64,000 nucleotides of DNA, taken from JABDGR01 sp964561455 (GTDB lineage: Bacteria > Verrucomicrobiota > Verrucomicrobiia > Opitutales > JABDGR01). The stretch spans positions 1-64,000 of the forward strand of contig CAZLPS010000007.1 in the NCBI GenBank assembly GCA_964561455.1. The letters are read 5' to 3'. The first letter of the stretch is position 1; each line of letters begins with the position of its first letter. Below, piece after piece: positions 49,376 through 58,373 of this stretch. Below the pieces are notes generated by a model. It worked only from the letters and a program-made list of their open reading frames with translations, did not search any database and had not been told where the DNA came from. The translations under genes were made by a program, and so were the position numbers.

Positions 49376-50386
49376 TCACGGTTTGGCCTGGGGATTCACC
49401 GTGCTTGCGGGCGGATTGGCGGCGGTTGGTTTCATCGCCGTCGGAACAATGGATTTCTCCGTTGCGGTGGGGAAATTTTTTGGAATCGGCCATGTGACCG
49501 GTCGCTTGGCCAGCCATTGTAAGACGCGGATGATGGTCGTGCGCACGCCGACGCAGCGCATGGATTCCGGGTCCACGTCATCGGCCCAGACATGGCCGAA
49601 AGTGGAAATGTAGGCGTGGCCCTTGCCATAGGTGACAATCCATTCGATGGGCCAGTTCTCGCCAAAGCGCGGGTCCTTGGCATACGAAAGCACCTCCATC
49701 TTTTGCGCCGGGCCCCGCGCATAATAATATACCTCCAGCGCCGGGGTCATCCACGCCTTTGGCATGCCCTCGTGGATCGGATGGTTGCCGAGCAGGTGGA
49801 TCACCACATCGCCCTTGGGCGCATGGCTCGTGGCTTTGCCCTCACCCGGGGGGTGGAGGACAAGTTTCTCATTCGCGTCAATCGAAATGGCCGTGCCGTA
49901 AGTGACCGGCCGCCAGCCGAGGCCGATGATGTCGTTGTATGCCGGCCATTTCGCAAACGCATTTTGCGCGCCGTGGTAAATATACACGCCGCCGCCATCG
50001 CGCACGTAATTCTCGAAATCCGTCATCACTGCCTGCGGCCACATCGGCCCGCTGTTGCTGATGTCATTGCAGGTTTGGATGACGACATCGTAGTCCTTGA
50101 ACTTTGGCCGCCACGTGTCCCAACCCTCGGCGCTTTTTGGCGGCGGGGTGGTGGAGACGGAAATGTCAAACAAACCCGTCGGCTCCAAAAAACCCTTGAG
50201 CAGATCCGTGGTCTTTTTCCAATCGTGGTTGCTGAAGCCATCCACAATCAGCACTTTGATTTTGCTGGATGGGGTATTTTTGGCGCCAGGACCTTTTTCT
50301 AAAGTGGAAACATTGGCCGGGCCTGGGCCGGGGGCGGTGGCGGCCAGCGCAGCGCCAAATACCAGCAAAAGGCATGGAATTTTCAT
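49376..50386 (-). CDS. ThuA-like domain protein, secreted
   Basis: 336 residues. A Sec signal (CLLLVFGAALAATA) is followed by a ThuA (trehalose-utilisation, glutamine-amidotransferase-like) fold: KVLIVDGFSNHDWKKTTDLLKGFLE, FKDYDVVIQTC and GGGVYIYHGAQNAF, with NHPIHEGMPKAW and FGHVWADD later. Family members in Planctomycetes and Verrucomicrobia are often exported and adjacent to sugar catabolism; activity is not established. The tail is P/T/A-rich. It converges on the MFS gene (4-bp gap). ATG at 50386. Confidence 0.88.
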   Translation of the reverse strand: MKIPCLLLVFGAALAATAPGPGPANVSTLEKGPGAKNTPSSKIKVLIVDGFSNHDWKKTTDLLKGFLEPTGLFDISVSTTPPPKSAEGWDTWRPKFKDYDVVIQTCNDISNSGPMWPQAVMTDFENYVRDGGGVYIYHGAQNAFAKWPAYNDIIGLGWRPVTYGTAISIDANEKLVLHPPGEGKATSHAPKGDVVIHLLGNHPIHEGMPKAWMTPALEVYYYARGPAQKMEVLSYAKDPRFGENWPIEWIVTYGKGHAYISTFGHVWADDVDPESMRCVGVRTTIIRVLQWLAKRPVTWPIPKNFPTATEKSIVPTAMKPTAANPPASTVNPQAKP

Positions 50387-50728
50387 GGGGTGAAATCTCG
50401 TGAAATATCGAAATGCGCAATGCTCTAATTACCTCAGCGGGAGCGGGTTTTATCGTCAAGCTTGCCCAAGTATGCGCCCACGGACGCCGTGACTTTCCGA
50501 CGACTCTGAATTTTGCCAAAAGCGGCAAGCATGCCGGCCGGACTCGGATGGGTGCGTGTGACACTCACGTGGTCACGAGCATCGCTCGCAATTCTGCTGC
50601 CAATTGTAGATGCCGGCAACGGACGTATCGCCTTCGGAGTTGTCGTTTGGCCTTTAATGAATCGTATGACGGAAGCCATGGCTGTACCCATTGAAAACAG
50701 TATCATCCGCAAAGACTTTTACCAACGG
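50387..50728. other. Intergenic region, no supported feature
   Basis: About 340 bp between the ThuA gene and the end of the enolase-family gene, mixed composition. Open frames exist on both strands but carry no recognisable motif or consistent start. A reduced AT-rich patch (TGAAATATCGAAATGCG) near the ThuA start may belong to its promoter. Confidence 0.4.
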
Positions 50729-51958
50729 TTATTTTCCCTCCGTCTCGACCCACTTCACGCTGTGGTCGCCGGTGACCGCGACGGTTTCCGGCGGGGAGTT
50801 GATTTTGAAATAGGACCACGGGCCGGGGATGAACGGGTATTTTTCAATCACGCGCTCGTCAATCTCGACGCCGAGGCCCGGGCCTTTTGGAACGATCAGG
50901 TCGCCCTTTTCAATTTGCAACGGCTCGCGCAGGATGTCGTCCGCCAGTTGAAAGGGATACATGCCGGGGCGGCCGTGGTTGGAGTGGCAGGGATATTCGA
51001 GCCATTCCACAACGTCCTCGGACCAGCAGATGCCAAGGTGCGCGGCGGCGAGGACTTCGAGCAAGGTTCCCCAGCTGTGAAAGGCGAACTTGAGGCCATG
51101 CTTGGCCACACCTGCGAACACGCGCTGGCCCATGGCAAACCCACCCTGGCAGCAAACGTCCATCTGGATGTAGTCTGCGGCATGGGTTTCCATCAAATCG
51201 GTGAATCCGGATTCCTCCTGCTCATGTTCGCCGGTGGCGATGGGTACGAGGTTGGCGGCGCGCAACTTGCGGTAACCGTCATGGTCATCCGGTGGCAAAG
51301 GCTCTTCGAGCCAGGTCGGCTCGTAGGGCGCCATCGCGCCCGCCAGCGCGGTGATTGTCTCTGCCGAATAGCTCTTGTCGCCCATGCGCCACCACGAGTG
51401 TGCGTCCACCATCAGGCCGAATTTCGGGCCCGTCGCCTGGCGCATGAGTCTGACCGTCTCCAAATCCTTCACCGGCCCCAGTGCGGGGCGCATCTTGTAG
51501 GCGGAAAAGCCCAGACCGGCGATCGCCGCCGCTTCCGCTGCATACTTTTCTGGCGCCATGTACATGCCGGCGCTGCCATAGAGCTTGATGCGGTCGCGTT
51601 TCCTTCCCCCGATTAATTCCGACAACGGGCAGCCGACCTCTTTGGCCGCCATGTCCATCACGGCGATTTCCACGGCCCGGTAGGTCTTCGTCAGCTCCAA
51701 ATCCCCCTTAAAGTCAAACGTCGCCCATTGGCGCGGGTCCTTTCCCACTAAGAAGGGCCGGATGGTGTCCTTAATCTCCTGGGCGGCCCGCTCATGGGCT
51801 GGCCCCGGTGCGTAGCCGGTTTGACCGTTGTCCGCCCGCACGCGAATCAGCATCGCATCGCGTTTCAAAATCGTGCGCTCCCCATTGTAAAAGGGCAACC
51901 GCAATGGCTGCGGTAGCGGGCACGAGAGGAGAATTCCCTGGACGTCGGTGATTTTCAT
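50729..51958 (-). CDS. Enolase-superfamily sugar acid dehydratase (mandelate racemase group)
   Basis: 409 residues. The N-terminal capping domain is followed by a TIM barrel with AYKMRPALG (K-x-R base pair position), LMVDAHSWWRMGD (Mg-ligand Asp), PTWLEEPLPPDD (Mg-ligand Glu), TGEHEQ (third Glu) and KFAFHSWGTLLE (catalytic His). This set suits acid-sugar dehydratases. Its product, a 2-keto-3-deoxy or 5-keto-4-deoxy acid, would feed the KdgD-like enzyme 3 kb away. The exact substrate (glucarate, galactarate, or a pentonate) is undecided. ATG at 51958. Confidence 0.85.
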   Translation of the reverse strand: MKITDVQGILLSCPLPQPLRLPFYNGERTILKRDAMLIRVRADNGQTGYAPGPAHERAAQEIKDTIRPFLVGKDPRQWATFDFKGDLELTKTYRAVEIAVMDMAAKEVGCPLSELIGGRKRDRIKLYGSAGMYMAPEKYAAEAAAIAGLGFSAYKMRPALGPVKDLETVRLMRQATGPKFGLMVDAHSWWRMGDKSYSAETITALAGAMAPYEPTWLEEPLPPDDHDGYRKLRAANLVPIATGEHEQEESGFTDLMETHAADYIQMDVCCQGGFAMGQRVFAGVAKHGLKFAFHSWGTLLEVLAAAHLGICWSEDVVEWLEYPCHSNHGRPGMYPFQLADDILREPLQIEKGDLIVPKGPGLGVEIDERVIEKYPFIPGPWSYFKINSPPETVAVTGDHSVKWVETEGK

Positions 51959-52144
51959 GCAGTGATGGAAAGAATGGGGGTGGCGACGTCGTAGCGCCGG
52001 CTGAAGCTGAGCGTTATGAATCAAGCCACCGGCAACCCGCTTCAATACCCTGCTTTCCGCTTCACGCACAAGCGAAAAGAAGGCCTGGATAGTCGACTGA
52101 AGGTCTTTGCTGATTTTCTGGCAGATATTCCAGCTTCTCCGCCT

Positions 52145-54343
52145 TCACTTTGGCTGAAATCCCGGCACACCAAACTGCCAAAAGTAAAACGCCATCATGT
52201 CCGCATACTCCGCCAGCACCTGCTGCCGGGTGGACCCAATGCCATGTCCGGCTTCATAATCCACCCGCAGCAATACCAGCGGCGCGCCGGCTTGTTGCAA
52301 ACGGGCGGCAAATTTCCCGGGCATCCAGGGCGGCACACGCGGGTCGTTGATGCCTGTTGTCAGCATGGTCGGCGGGTATTTGACGCCGTCTTTGACGTGC
52401 AGGTAGGCGTCCATTTCGAAGAGACCCTTGAAGCCGTCGGGACTCTTGGTCGAGCCGAATTCACCAATGTTGGGCACGCCGTTCGAATCCGTCTCCGCGC
52501 GAACCGGGTTGAACATGCCCACGTCGCCCACCACCGCGCCAAAGAGGTCCGGTCGTTCCGTCATGGCCCGTCCGACGGTGATTCCGCCGGCACTGCCGCC
52601 GTTAATGCCCAGTTTAGGCGTCGCAGTGAATTTCTGGTCAATGAGCCACTGCGCACAAGCAATGAGATCCTTCCACGTGTTGGGTTTGTTAAGCTTTTGC
52701 CCGGCAACATGCCACTCCTCGCCAAATGCGCCGCCGCCGCGCACATGCGCCACGGCATAGACGCCGCCTTGTTCATACCATGGTTGGTAAATGGGGCTGT
52801 AATAAGGGTCGTCAACGATTCCATAGGAACCATACGCCTCAAGCAGGCAGGGATTCGAGCCGTCCAATTTGATATTTTTCTTGTGGATGACCGACATGGG
52901 CACCATGACGCCGTCTTGTGCGCGCACCCGCACTTCCTCGGCCACGAGGTCGGCGGGCTGGTCGTAGGGCCCGCGTGGCTGCAAATGGGTGTCGCTGGTC
53001 TTATCCGTCACCGGGTCGTAGGCGTAGTAGCCGCCAACATCAATCCACGACGTCAAATGCATTTTTGCCCCGTCCAGCCGGGAGTTGATGGTCATGTCGC
53101 CGAGACTGCCCTTGAGCGGCAAATCAATTTCGTGCGGCTTCGCGCCCGCCGAATACGCAACGCTTTGCAGGCGCTCAATCCCGCCGTCCAGCAATGTGAC
53201 ATAAATGCCGTCATGGGCGGAGGCCAGTCCCTGCACCACCGGCTCCCCGGGAGCGATCACCACTTCCGCATGCGTCAAATCCGGTGCGTTCGTTTTTGTG
53301 TGCAGGATCTTGAACCGCGGCGCATCTTTGTGGGTTAGGACGTAGAGATCGTCACCGTGGACCACAAAGCCGGTGACGTCGTCCGTCAAATCAATGAGCT
53401 TGCGCCATTCCGGTTTGCCGGCGTCCAAGGCTGCGTGGCTGGTGACATAGACGATTATCTCCTGCTCCACGCCATCCGCCACAATGCCGTATACATTCGG
53501 GTCACCGAATTCCAAATCCAGAAACGGTATCTTTTCCGGAGCGATTTTTGGCGCGCCCGGCGCATCGGTGCCAAAAACCACCGGGTCTTGCGCGACATCG
53601 GTGCCGAGCCGGTGGAAGCGAATCTGGCTGTCCACGTAGAGGAGTGTCGGGTCGGCGTTGGCCGGGCGTTTCTTGAGCTGATTATAATAGAAACTGTTCT
53701 CGTCATCGCTCCATCCGACAAACCCAAAGCGGGCCTCGTCAATCACCACGCCCAGGTCCTTGCCAGTCGCCACCTCGAGCACCCGAATAACTGCGTTCTC
53801 CGAACCGCCTTGCGACACCCCGATTGCGGCGTACCGGCCATTGGGTGACGGCGCGTAAAAGTTGATTGCCGTCGGCACGCCATCGGTACCCTTCAGCGTA
53901 TCCGGGTCGAGCAATAATTGTTCGGGAGCCGACCAACCGGCCCGCGTGTAAAGCTTGAATTGATTCTCCCCGGCCTTGCGCTCCTCGTAGAAGATCCGCC
54001 CCGGCACTTCGAACACATCCGTGACCCGCGCCGGCGCGCCATTGGAGAGTTTCTGCATCTCCGCAAAGAGAACCTGGCGACCAGGAATGCTGTCCAGGAC
54101 TGACCGGGTGTGTTCCGCCTGAGACTTGAACCAGGCCTGAACTTGCCGGTCGGTTTTGAAGTTCTCAAAATCGCGAAAACGGTCGTTAATTTCCGTGCCG
54201 AAATAGTTGTCGTAGGCCGGGTTGGGCACGGCCACCAAGGCCGGGGAGGTGGCGGTGGCCGAAGTTGCCGGCGTCCGCGATGCACATGCCGCCAAGGCGG
54301 CCAAACTGCAAAGGGACAGAAACCAGACGAAGTATTTGCTCAT
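52145..54343 (-). CDS. Prolyl oligopeptidase family serine peptidase (S9A), lipoprotein
   Basis: 732 residues. A lipobox-like signal (LCSLAALAACASRTP) suggests an exported lipoprotein. Then comes the seven-bladed propeller region, and a C-terminal alpha/beta hydrolase with AYGSYGIVDDP, HVRGGGAFGEEWH, catalytic Ser in INGGSAGGITVGRA, Asp in TTGINDPRVPPW and His in YEAGHGIGST. It cleaves short proline-containing peptides. It precedes the sugar-acid genes on the same strand, 187 bp away, with no evident functional link. Confidence 0.9.
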   Translation of the reverse strand: MSKYFVWFLSLCSLAALAACASRTPATSATATSPALVAVPNPAYDNYFGTEINDRFRDFENFKTDRQVQAWFKSQAEHTRSVLDSIPGRQVLFAEMQKLSNGAPARVTDVFEVPGRIFYEERKAGENQFKLYTRAGWSAPEQLLLDPDTLKGTDGVPTAINFYAPSPNGRYAAIGVSQGGSENAVIRVLEVATGKDLGVVIDEARFGFVGWSDDENSFYYNQLKKRPANADPTLLYVDSQIRFHRLGTDVAQDPVVFGTDAPGAPKIAPEKIPFLDLEFGDPNVYGIVADGVEQEIIVYVTSHAALDAGKPEWRKLIDLTDDVTGFVVHGDDLYVLTHKDAPRFKILHTKTNAPDLTHAEVVIAPGEPVVQGLASAHDGIYVTLLDGGIERLQSVAYSAGAKPHEIDLPLKGSLGDMTINSRLDGAKMHLTSWIDVGGYYAYDPVTDKTSDTHLQPRGPYDQPADLVAEEVRVRAQDGVMVPMSVIHKKNIKLDGSNPCLLEAYGSYGIVDDPYYSPIYQPWYEQGGVYAVAHVRGGGAFGEEWHVAGQKLNKPNTWKDLIACAQWLIDQKFTATPKLGINGGSAGGITVGRAMTERPDLFGAVVGDVGMFNPVRAETDSNGVPNIGEFGSTKSPDGFKGLFEMDAYLHVKDGVKYPPTMLTTGINDPRVPPWMPGKFAARLQQAGAPLVLLRVDYEAGHGIGSTRQQVLAEYADMMAFYFWQFGVPGFQPK

Positions 54344-54435
54344 GGAAAATGAATGAAACAGGGCTCAACAAACTAAGTTCCCGATGGGTGGGGGACAATC
54401 AAAAACGGATGGCCGCGCCGTGCGCCAGAGAAATG

Positions 54436-54463
54436 AAAAACCCCGCCGGAAATCCGGGCGGGG
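54436..54463 (-). terminator. Rho-independent terminator
   Basis: On the minus strand CCCCGCCCGG-ATTT-CCGGCGGGG with one bulged base, then TTTTT and an AT-rich stretch. It follows the stop of the glycosyltransferase at 54490, so it ends the polysaccharide cluster's transcript. Confidence 0.85.
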
Positions 54464-54489
54464 CGGGGAGCGCAGGAGCGGGTGTTGGC

Positions 54490-55320
54490 TTAACCCGGGG
54501 GGGAGGAAGTCCGCTGCCGGCGGCGCAGTTCGCGGAATTTAATCGCCACCAAATATTCATAGAATCCCAGGTTCGCGGAATGGATGAGGCCGGGTACGCC
54601 GTCGAGAAATCCCAGGCGGAAAAGATAGGCGTGCGCGAACCGGAGCAACGGCCCGAACGGACAGCGTGTCAACAGCGCCTTCAGCACCACATTGCGCTGG
54701 CTCGAGTGCTGATGGAAGAGATTCCCCCAGCGCACGTCCTGGCCCGCGCGTTCGACAGCTTCCAAATCGGAATAGCGGTTGTGTTTTGCGACCCAGTCGT
54801 GCCAGCCCTTGCTGTAGGCAAAATGCAGGTACGGCTCGCGCAGATAGTCCAGTTCGCCCCGCACTTCCCCTTCTTTTTGTCCGTGTCCACGATCCACAAA
54901 TCGGACGTGGCCTTTGCGCAGAAGGCGCAACTGCCAGCGGGGAAAGGCGTCAGCATGTTTCAACCAGCGGTCCTCCAGCATGAGTTTCCAGCAGCAGAAG
55001 AACCCCGCGCGGTTGGCCGGGGCCGCCGTGATGGCCGCCTGCACGGCCTGCGCAAATGCCGGCGTGCTCCGCTCATCGGCATCGAGAAAGAGAACCCACT
55101 CGTGGCGTGGTTCGCAATGGTCCAGCGCCCAGTTGCGCTGTTGCGCAAACGAGGCAAAAATATTTTCCCGCACCCGGACACCCCGTGCGCGCGCCATGGC
55201 CACCGTTGTGTCCGTACTCCCGGAATCCAGTACGTGCACGTCGTCGCACCAACGCAGTGAGTCCAGGCAGGCGCCGAGATTGAGCGCTTCGTTCTTGGTT
55301 AGAATAATGACGGAGACCAT
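54490..55320 (-). CDS. Family 2 glycosyltransferase (LPS core type)
   Basis: 276 residues. The GT-A fold has SVIILTKNEALNLGACLDSLRWCDDVHVLDSGSTD at the N-terminus, DADERS as the metal-binding motif near 99, and NRYSDLEAVERAG with HQHSSQRNVVLKALL in the C-terminal part as in WaaE/KdtX-like core glucosyltransferases. It likely adds a hexose or heptose to lipid A core or another glycolipid at the inner membrane. It is last in the cluster; the ATG is adjacent to the acyltransferase stop (1-bp gap). Confidence 0.88.
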   Translation of the reverse strand: MVSVIILTKNEALNLGACLDSLRWCDDVHVLDSGSTDTTVAMARARGVRVRENIFASFAQQRNWALDHCEPRHEWVLFLDADERSTPAFAQAVQAAITAAPANRAGFFCCWKLMLEDRWLKHADAFPRWQLRLLRKGHVRFVDRGHGQKEGEVRGELDYLREPYLHFAYSKGWHDWVAKHNRYSDLEAVERAGQDVRWGNLFHQHSSQRNVVLKALLTRCPFGPLLRFAHAYLFRLGFLDGVPGLIHSANLGFYEYLVAIKFRELRRRQRTSSPPG

Positions 55321-55321
55321 G

Positions 55322-55894
55322 TTAACTTGGCAATTCGCCGGTCACTCGCGCAACGATTGGTCGCGCTGGATTTCCGGCCACTTTCTGGCCCTCGGCCACG
55401 TCCCGCGTGACCACCGCGCCGGCAGCCACAATGGCCTGGCGGCCAATGGTAACCCCCGGCAGGACAATGGCGCGGAGGCCCACAAACGCAAATGGACCAA
55501 TGATAATGGGCGCCGTTTGCAAGGAGAGGGCGGGCGACGAGAAATCGTGGGTCCCCGTGCAGAGGTAGGCTTCTTGGGCCACCGTGCAGCCTTCCCGCAG
55601 TTCGATGGGGCCCAAAGCATACGCATGCGCTCCATCGCCCAAACAGGCGCGATCATGCATCGTCAAATTCCACGGATGTGTCACCCGCGCCCGCGGATGT
55701 ACGAAGGGGCGGCCGGTAAATCTTGCACCGAAGAGTTGCAGCCATTGCAACCGCCAGGCGTTGCAGGGCTTCGGCGTCCATCGGCAGCATAATGCCCAGC
55801 ATATTTCCCACAGTTGCGTGCGGATGCGCTCGCTTCCGGTCCATGGGGTATCGTAAGGAGAGGTCTGAGGGTAAGTGCGGCGCGGGGCGGTCAT
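55322..55894 (-). CDS. Left-handed beta-helix acetyltransferase (WcaF-like)
   Basis: 190 residues. Hexapeptide repeats are visible: FTGRPFVHPRARVTHPWNLTMHDRACLGDG, PIELREGCTVAQEAYLC, PIIIGPFAFVGLRAIVLPGVTIGRQAIVAAGAVVTRDV and the end VAGNPARPI. The GTHDFSS motif with His at the active site is that of WcaF-type colanic-acid acetyltransferases. It modifies a surface polysaccharide using acetyl-CoA. It shares a 4-base ATGA overlap with the preceding GT4 gene. Confidence 0.88.
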   Translation of the reverse strand: MTAPRRTYPQTSPYDTPWTGSERIRTQLWEICWALCCRWTPKPCNAWRLQWLQLFGARFTGRPFVHPRARVTHPWNLTMHDRACLGDGAHAYALGPIELREGCTVAQEAYLCTGTHDFSSPALSLQTAPIIIGPFAFVGLRAIVLPGVTIGRQAIVAAGAVVTRDVAEGQKVAGNPARPIVARVTGELPS

Positions 55895-57036
55895 GGGGAG
55901 GGCTTCGTCAGCAGTGACTCAAAATCATTCAGGTAGCGGGTGGCAACTTCTTCCACGCGAAAATGTCCGGCGGTTGCCCAAGCGGCCGCCGCAAGCCGGG
56001 AGCGCCGGGCGGAGTCGCCGGCCAGCGTCACCAGCGCCTGAACCAGCCGCTCCCCAGCATTGGGGGCGCGATGATCAAAGACGAGGCCATTCTCGCCATC
56101 CCGCATATAATCGTCGAAGCATTTGAGGTTGGACACAATGCCGGTGGCGCCACCCGCCATGGCCTCAAGTGGGGCCAATGGCAGGGCTTCGCCTTTCTCC
56201 GCGACTGATGGATAGACAAATATTCGCGCGCGCCGGTTTAGAGCGTGGAGCTTCGCGGTGTCGGCCCCAAACAGTGGGCCCGTCCATTCGACCGTATCAC
56301 TGACCGGGGCCAAATTGGCCATCAACCGCGCCTTGTAATTTTCGCCACCGCCGCCTTGGGCCACCGCCCATGGACCGGCCAGCACCAACTTCCAATCGGC
56401 CAAAACCCGGCGCACGTTCGGCTGCTGCCAGGCTTCCACCAGCAAATCAAGGCCTTTTTCCGGATGGATGCGGCCTGCAAAGAACACGATCGGTGCCCGT
56501 GCGGCGTCGGGCAGCGGGTTGGGTTCCCAGGCGCCCTCGGGCAGCGGGTTCGGAAGGGTGCGCACCCGATCGGCTAGTGCCGGACATTGGGTGCGTACTC
56601 CGTCGGCGACTACCTCGGAGACACACTGCAGGCGCGCGGCCCGGCCATAGAAACGAAACTGGCCCTTGGGAAAGCGCGCCACATGAACGTAGACCAAGCC
56701 CCGCGAAGGATCGTGTCGCAACAACGGAAACCAAAACGTGTTGGTGACCATTATGTCGGCGGGTGGGAGCATTCGCGCCGCACGCCGCGAATAAAGCAAA
56801 TCACGCCATTTAAGCAACAGCGATGAAGCCGGCTGGTCAAAGCCGGGCACCCGGACATGGCGGACTCCATGGAGCACCTCGCTCCCGGGCAAGCCATCGC
56901 ACAACCTCGAAATATGGGTTACCGCATGCCCCCGCCGCGCGAATTCGCGACCCAGCGCCTGCCAGACTTTTTCCACCGCGCCGCCCCGCAGGGTCGGCAC
57001 GGGAAAAAACGCGCCTTGGACAATGGTGATGCGCAT
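55891..57036 (-). CDS. GT4 family glycosyltransferase
   Basis: 381 residues. The GT-B start MRITIVQGAFFPVPTLRGGAVEKVWQALG and the C-terminal nucleotide-sugar site APIVFFAGRIHPEKGLDLLVEAW, VYPSVAEKGEALPLAPLEAMAGGATGIVSN (E-x7-E) are conserved. It adds a sugar from a nucleotide donor to a growing lipid-linked oligosaccharide at the inner face of the membrane. Donor and linkage are unknown. ATG at 57036. Confidence 0.9.
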   Translation of the reverse strand: MRITIVQGAFFPVPTLRGGAVEKVWQALGREFARRGHAVTHISRLCDGLPGSEVLHGVRHVRVPGFDQPASSLLLKWRDLLYSRRAARMLPPADIMVTNTFWFPLLRHDPSRGLVYVHVARFPKGQFRFYGRAARLQCVSEVVADGVRTQCPALADRVRTLPNPLPEGAWEPNPLPDAARAPIVFFAGRIHPEKGLDLLVEAWQQPNVRRVLADWKLVLAGPWAVAQGGGGENYKARLMANLAPVSDTVEWTGPLFGADTAKLHALNRRARIFVYPSVAEKGEALPLAPLEAMAGGATGIVSNLKCFDDYMRDGENGLVFDHRAPNAGERLVQALVTLAGDSARRSRLAAAAWATAGHFRVEEVATRYLNDFESLLTKPSP

Positions 57037-57051
57037 AAATTAATGAGGTAT

Positions 57052-57160
57052 AACCACGGAGAGCATGGTGAATACGGAGGAGGAATTGTCGAATGCGGAT
57101 TTAGGATTCCGGCTTGTAGATAAAGAACGCCCTCCGTGAACTCCATGTTCTCTGTGTTTC
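57052..57160. repeat. Inverted pair of ACGGAG-type degenerate repeats
   Basis: ACCACGGAGAGCATGGTGAA (57052 on) and, inverted, CCCTCCGTGAACTCCATG to GTGTTTCAA (57129-57160). Together with 17813-17842 it is one word family. Imperfect arms could pair across about 50 bp. Confidence 0.6.
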
Positions 57161-57167
57161 AATCCAT

Positions 57168-58346
57168 TTAGTCCATTCCCTCGAGCACTTCAACCTGCCT
57201 GCGGGCGGCAGCTTCGATTTGGTAGCGTTTTTGAAAGCAAGCCAGCGCGGCATTGGAAAACCGGGCGCGGTCAGCTGGCGTCCATGCCGCCTGAGCGGCG
57301 AGCAGTTCGCGGGTTCCGGCCACGTCATCGCTGGCGGCCAGGCCCGCGCCGTCGGCCACGACTTCGCGCCAGAGATTGACTGGCTTCGAAATCAGCACCG
57401 GTGTGCCCGCCGCCAGCGCTTCGGCGACAACGTAGCCAAAATTTTCCTGGTGCGACGGCAGCACCAGCGCGTCGGCAGTTTCCAGCGCGGCCCATTTCAT
57501 CTCGTGGTCAAGCAGTCCCGCCCAAATTACATCCGTGCCTTCGCGCAAACCGAATTTGATCATCAGCCCGCGGCAGTAGGCGGAGAATTCCGGACGGGTT
57601 TCAGGCCCCGCCAGCACCAGTGCGGGGGCGGCACCGGTGTTGCGAACGGCTTCGGGATAGGCGGACGCATAAGCCTCCAGCAGCAAGTCGGCGCCTTTTT
57701 TGGGGTCAATTCGTCCGAGAAAAAGCAGAAATTTTCGTGCGGCCAGCACCGGGAATTTTTCCCGCCACGCCTGTGCGCGATCGCCGGGACTCCCATCTGG
57801 CAGGGTGACCCCCAGAGGCGAAATGACACTGCGGGCCTGCCAGGGTTGAAATGAATTCTGCGCCAGCCGCATTTCCTCCTCTGTCGTGAACGCCACCGCC
57901 CGGGCGTCACGCAAAACTTTGTGTCCACAAAGCTTCCAATAAACCATTTTTTTTCGGTGCTTGGCGGGATAGGCGCGCTGGAACCAGGGATCCAGCATGC
58001 CGTGAGGGTAGACGACGTAAGGGATTTTGGCACGGAGCGCGAGGTTGCGGACAATGGGGCCGTGGTACTGCCACAAGCCCTCGACGGTCATCACGTCGAA
58101 GCGACCGGCATTTTGGCCCAACCATGCCGCAAACGCCGGACAATATCCGTAGCTCCGGAGAAACTTCGGGCGAAACGCGTGTACACCATACGGCCGACCA
58201 GCCAGCCAGAGCGACGCCGGGTCATCCAAACAGGCGACTTCCACGGAATGCCCCAGCGTAATTTCCGCGCGCGACAGCGCATCCACAGCCGTGGCCACGC
58301 CCCCGGCGGCCGGGTCAAGCGAATGGACAGTTTTTAGGATGCGCAT
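57168..58346 (-). CDS. GT4 family glycosyltransferase
   Basis: 392 residues. GT-B N-terminus (VHSLDPAAGGVATAVDALSRA) and C-terminal block FLLFLGRIDPKKGADLLLEAY, ADALVLPSHQENFGYVVAEALAAGTPVLIS (E-x7-E). VVYPHGMLDPWFQRAYPAKHRKKMVYWKL resembles acceptor-binding segments of WcaC/WbaP-neighbour glycosyltransferases. The specificity is unknown. It lies 131 bp upstream of the next gene in the cluster, with the repeat pair in the gap. ATG at 58346. Confidence 0.9.
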   Translation of the reverse strand: MRILKTVHSLDPAAGGVATAVDALSRAEITLGHSVEVACLDDPASLWLAGRPYGVHAFRPKFLRSYGYCPAFAAWLGQNAGRFDVMTVEGLWQYHGPIVRNLALRAKIPYVVYPHGMLDPWFQRAYPAKHRKKMVYWKLCGHKVLRDARAVAFTTEEEMRLAQNSFQPWQARSVISPLGVTLPDGSPGDRAQAWREKFPVLAARKFLLFLGRIDPKKGADLLLEAYASAYPEAVRNTGAAPALVLAGPETRPEFSAYCRGLMIKFGLREGTDVIWAGLLDHEMKWAALETADALVLPSHQENFGYVVAEALAAGTPVLISKPVNLWREVVADGAGLAASDDVAGTRELLAAQAAWTPADRARFSNAALACFQKRYQIEAAARRQVEVLEGMD

Positions 58347-58373
58347 TTTGAGCTGGGAAGAAACTTCCAGAAA

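Noticed and set aside
52016..53338. Open frame of 440 codons opposite the prolyl oligopeptidase
   Set aside because: No motifs, and the peptidase frame on the other strand has a full catalytic triad.
54412..54489. Possible additional GC hairpins near the terminator
   Set aside because: Only the stem followed by a T tract on the minus strand meets terminator criteria.
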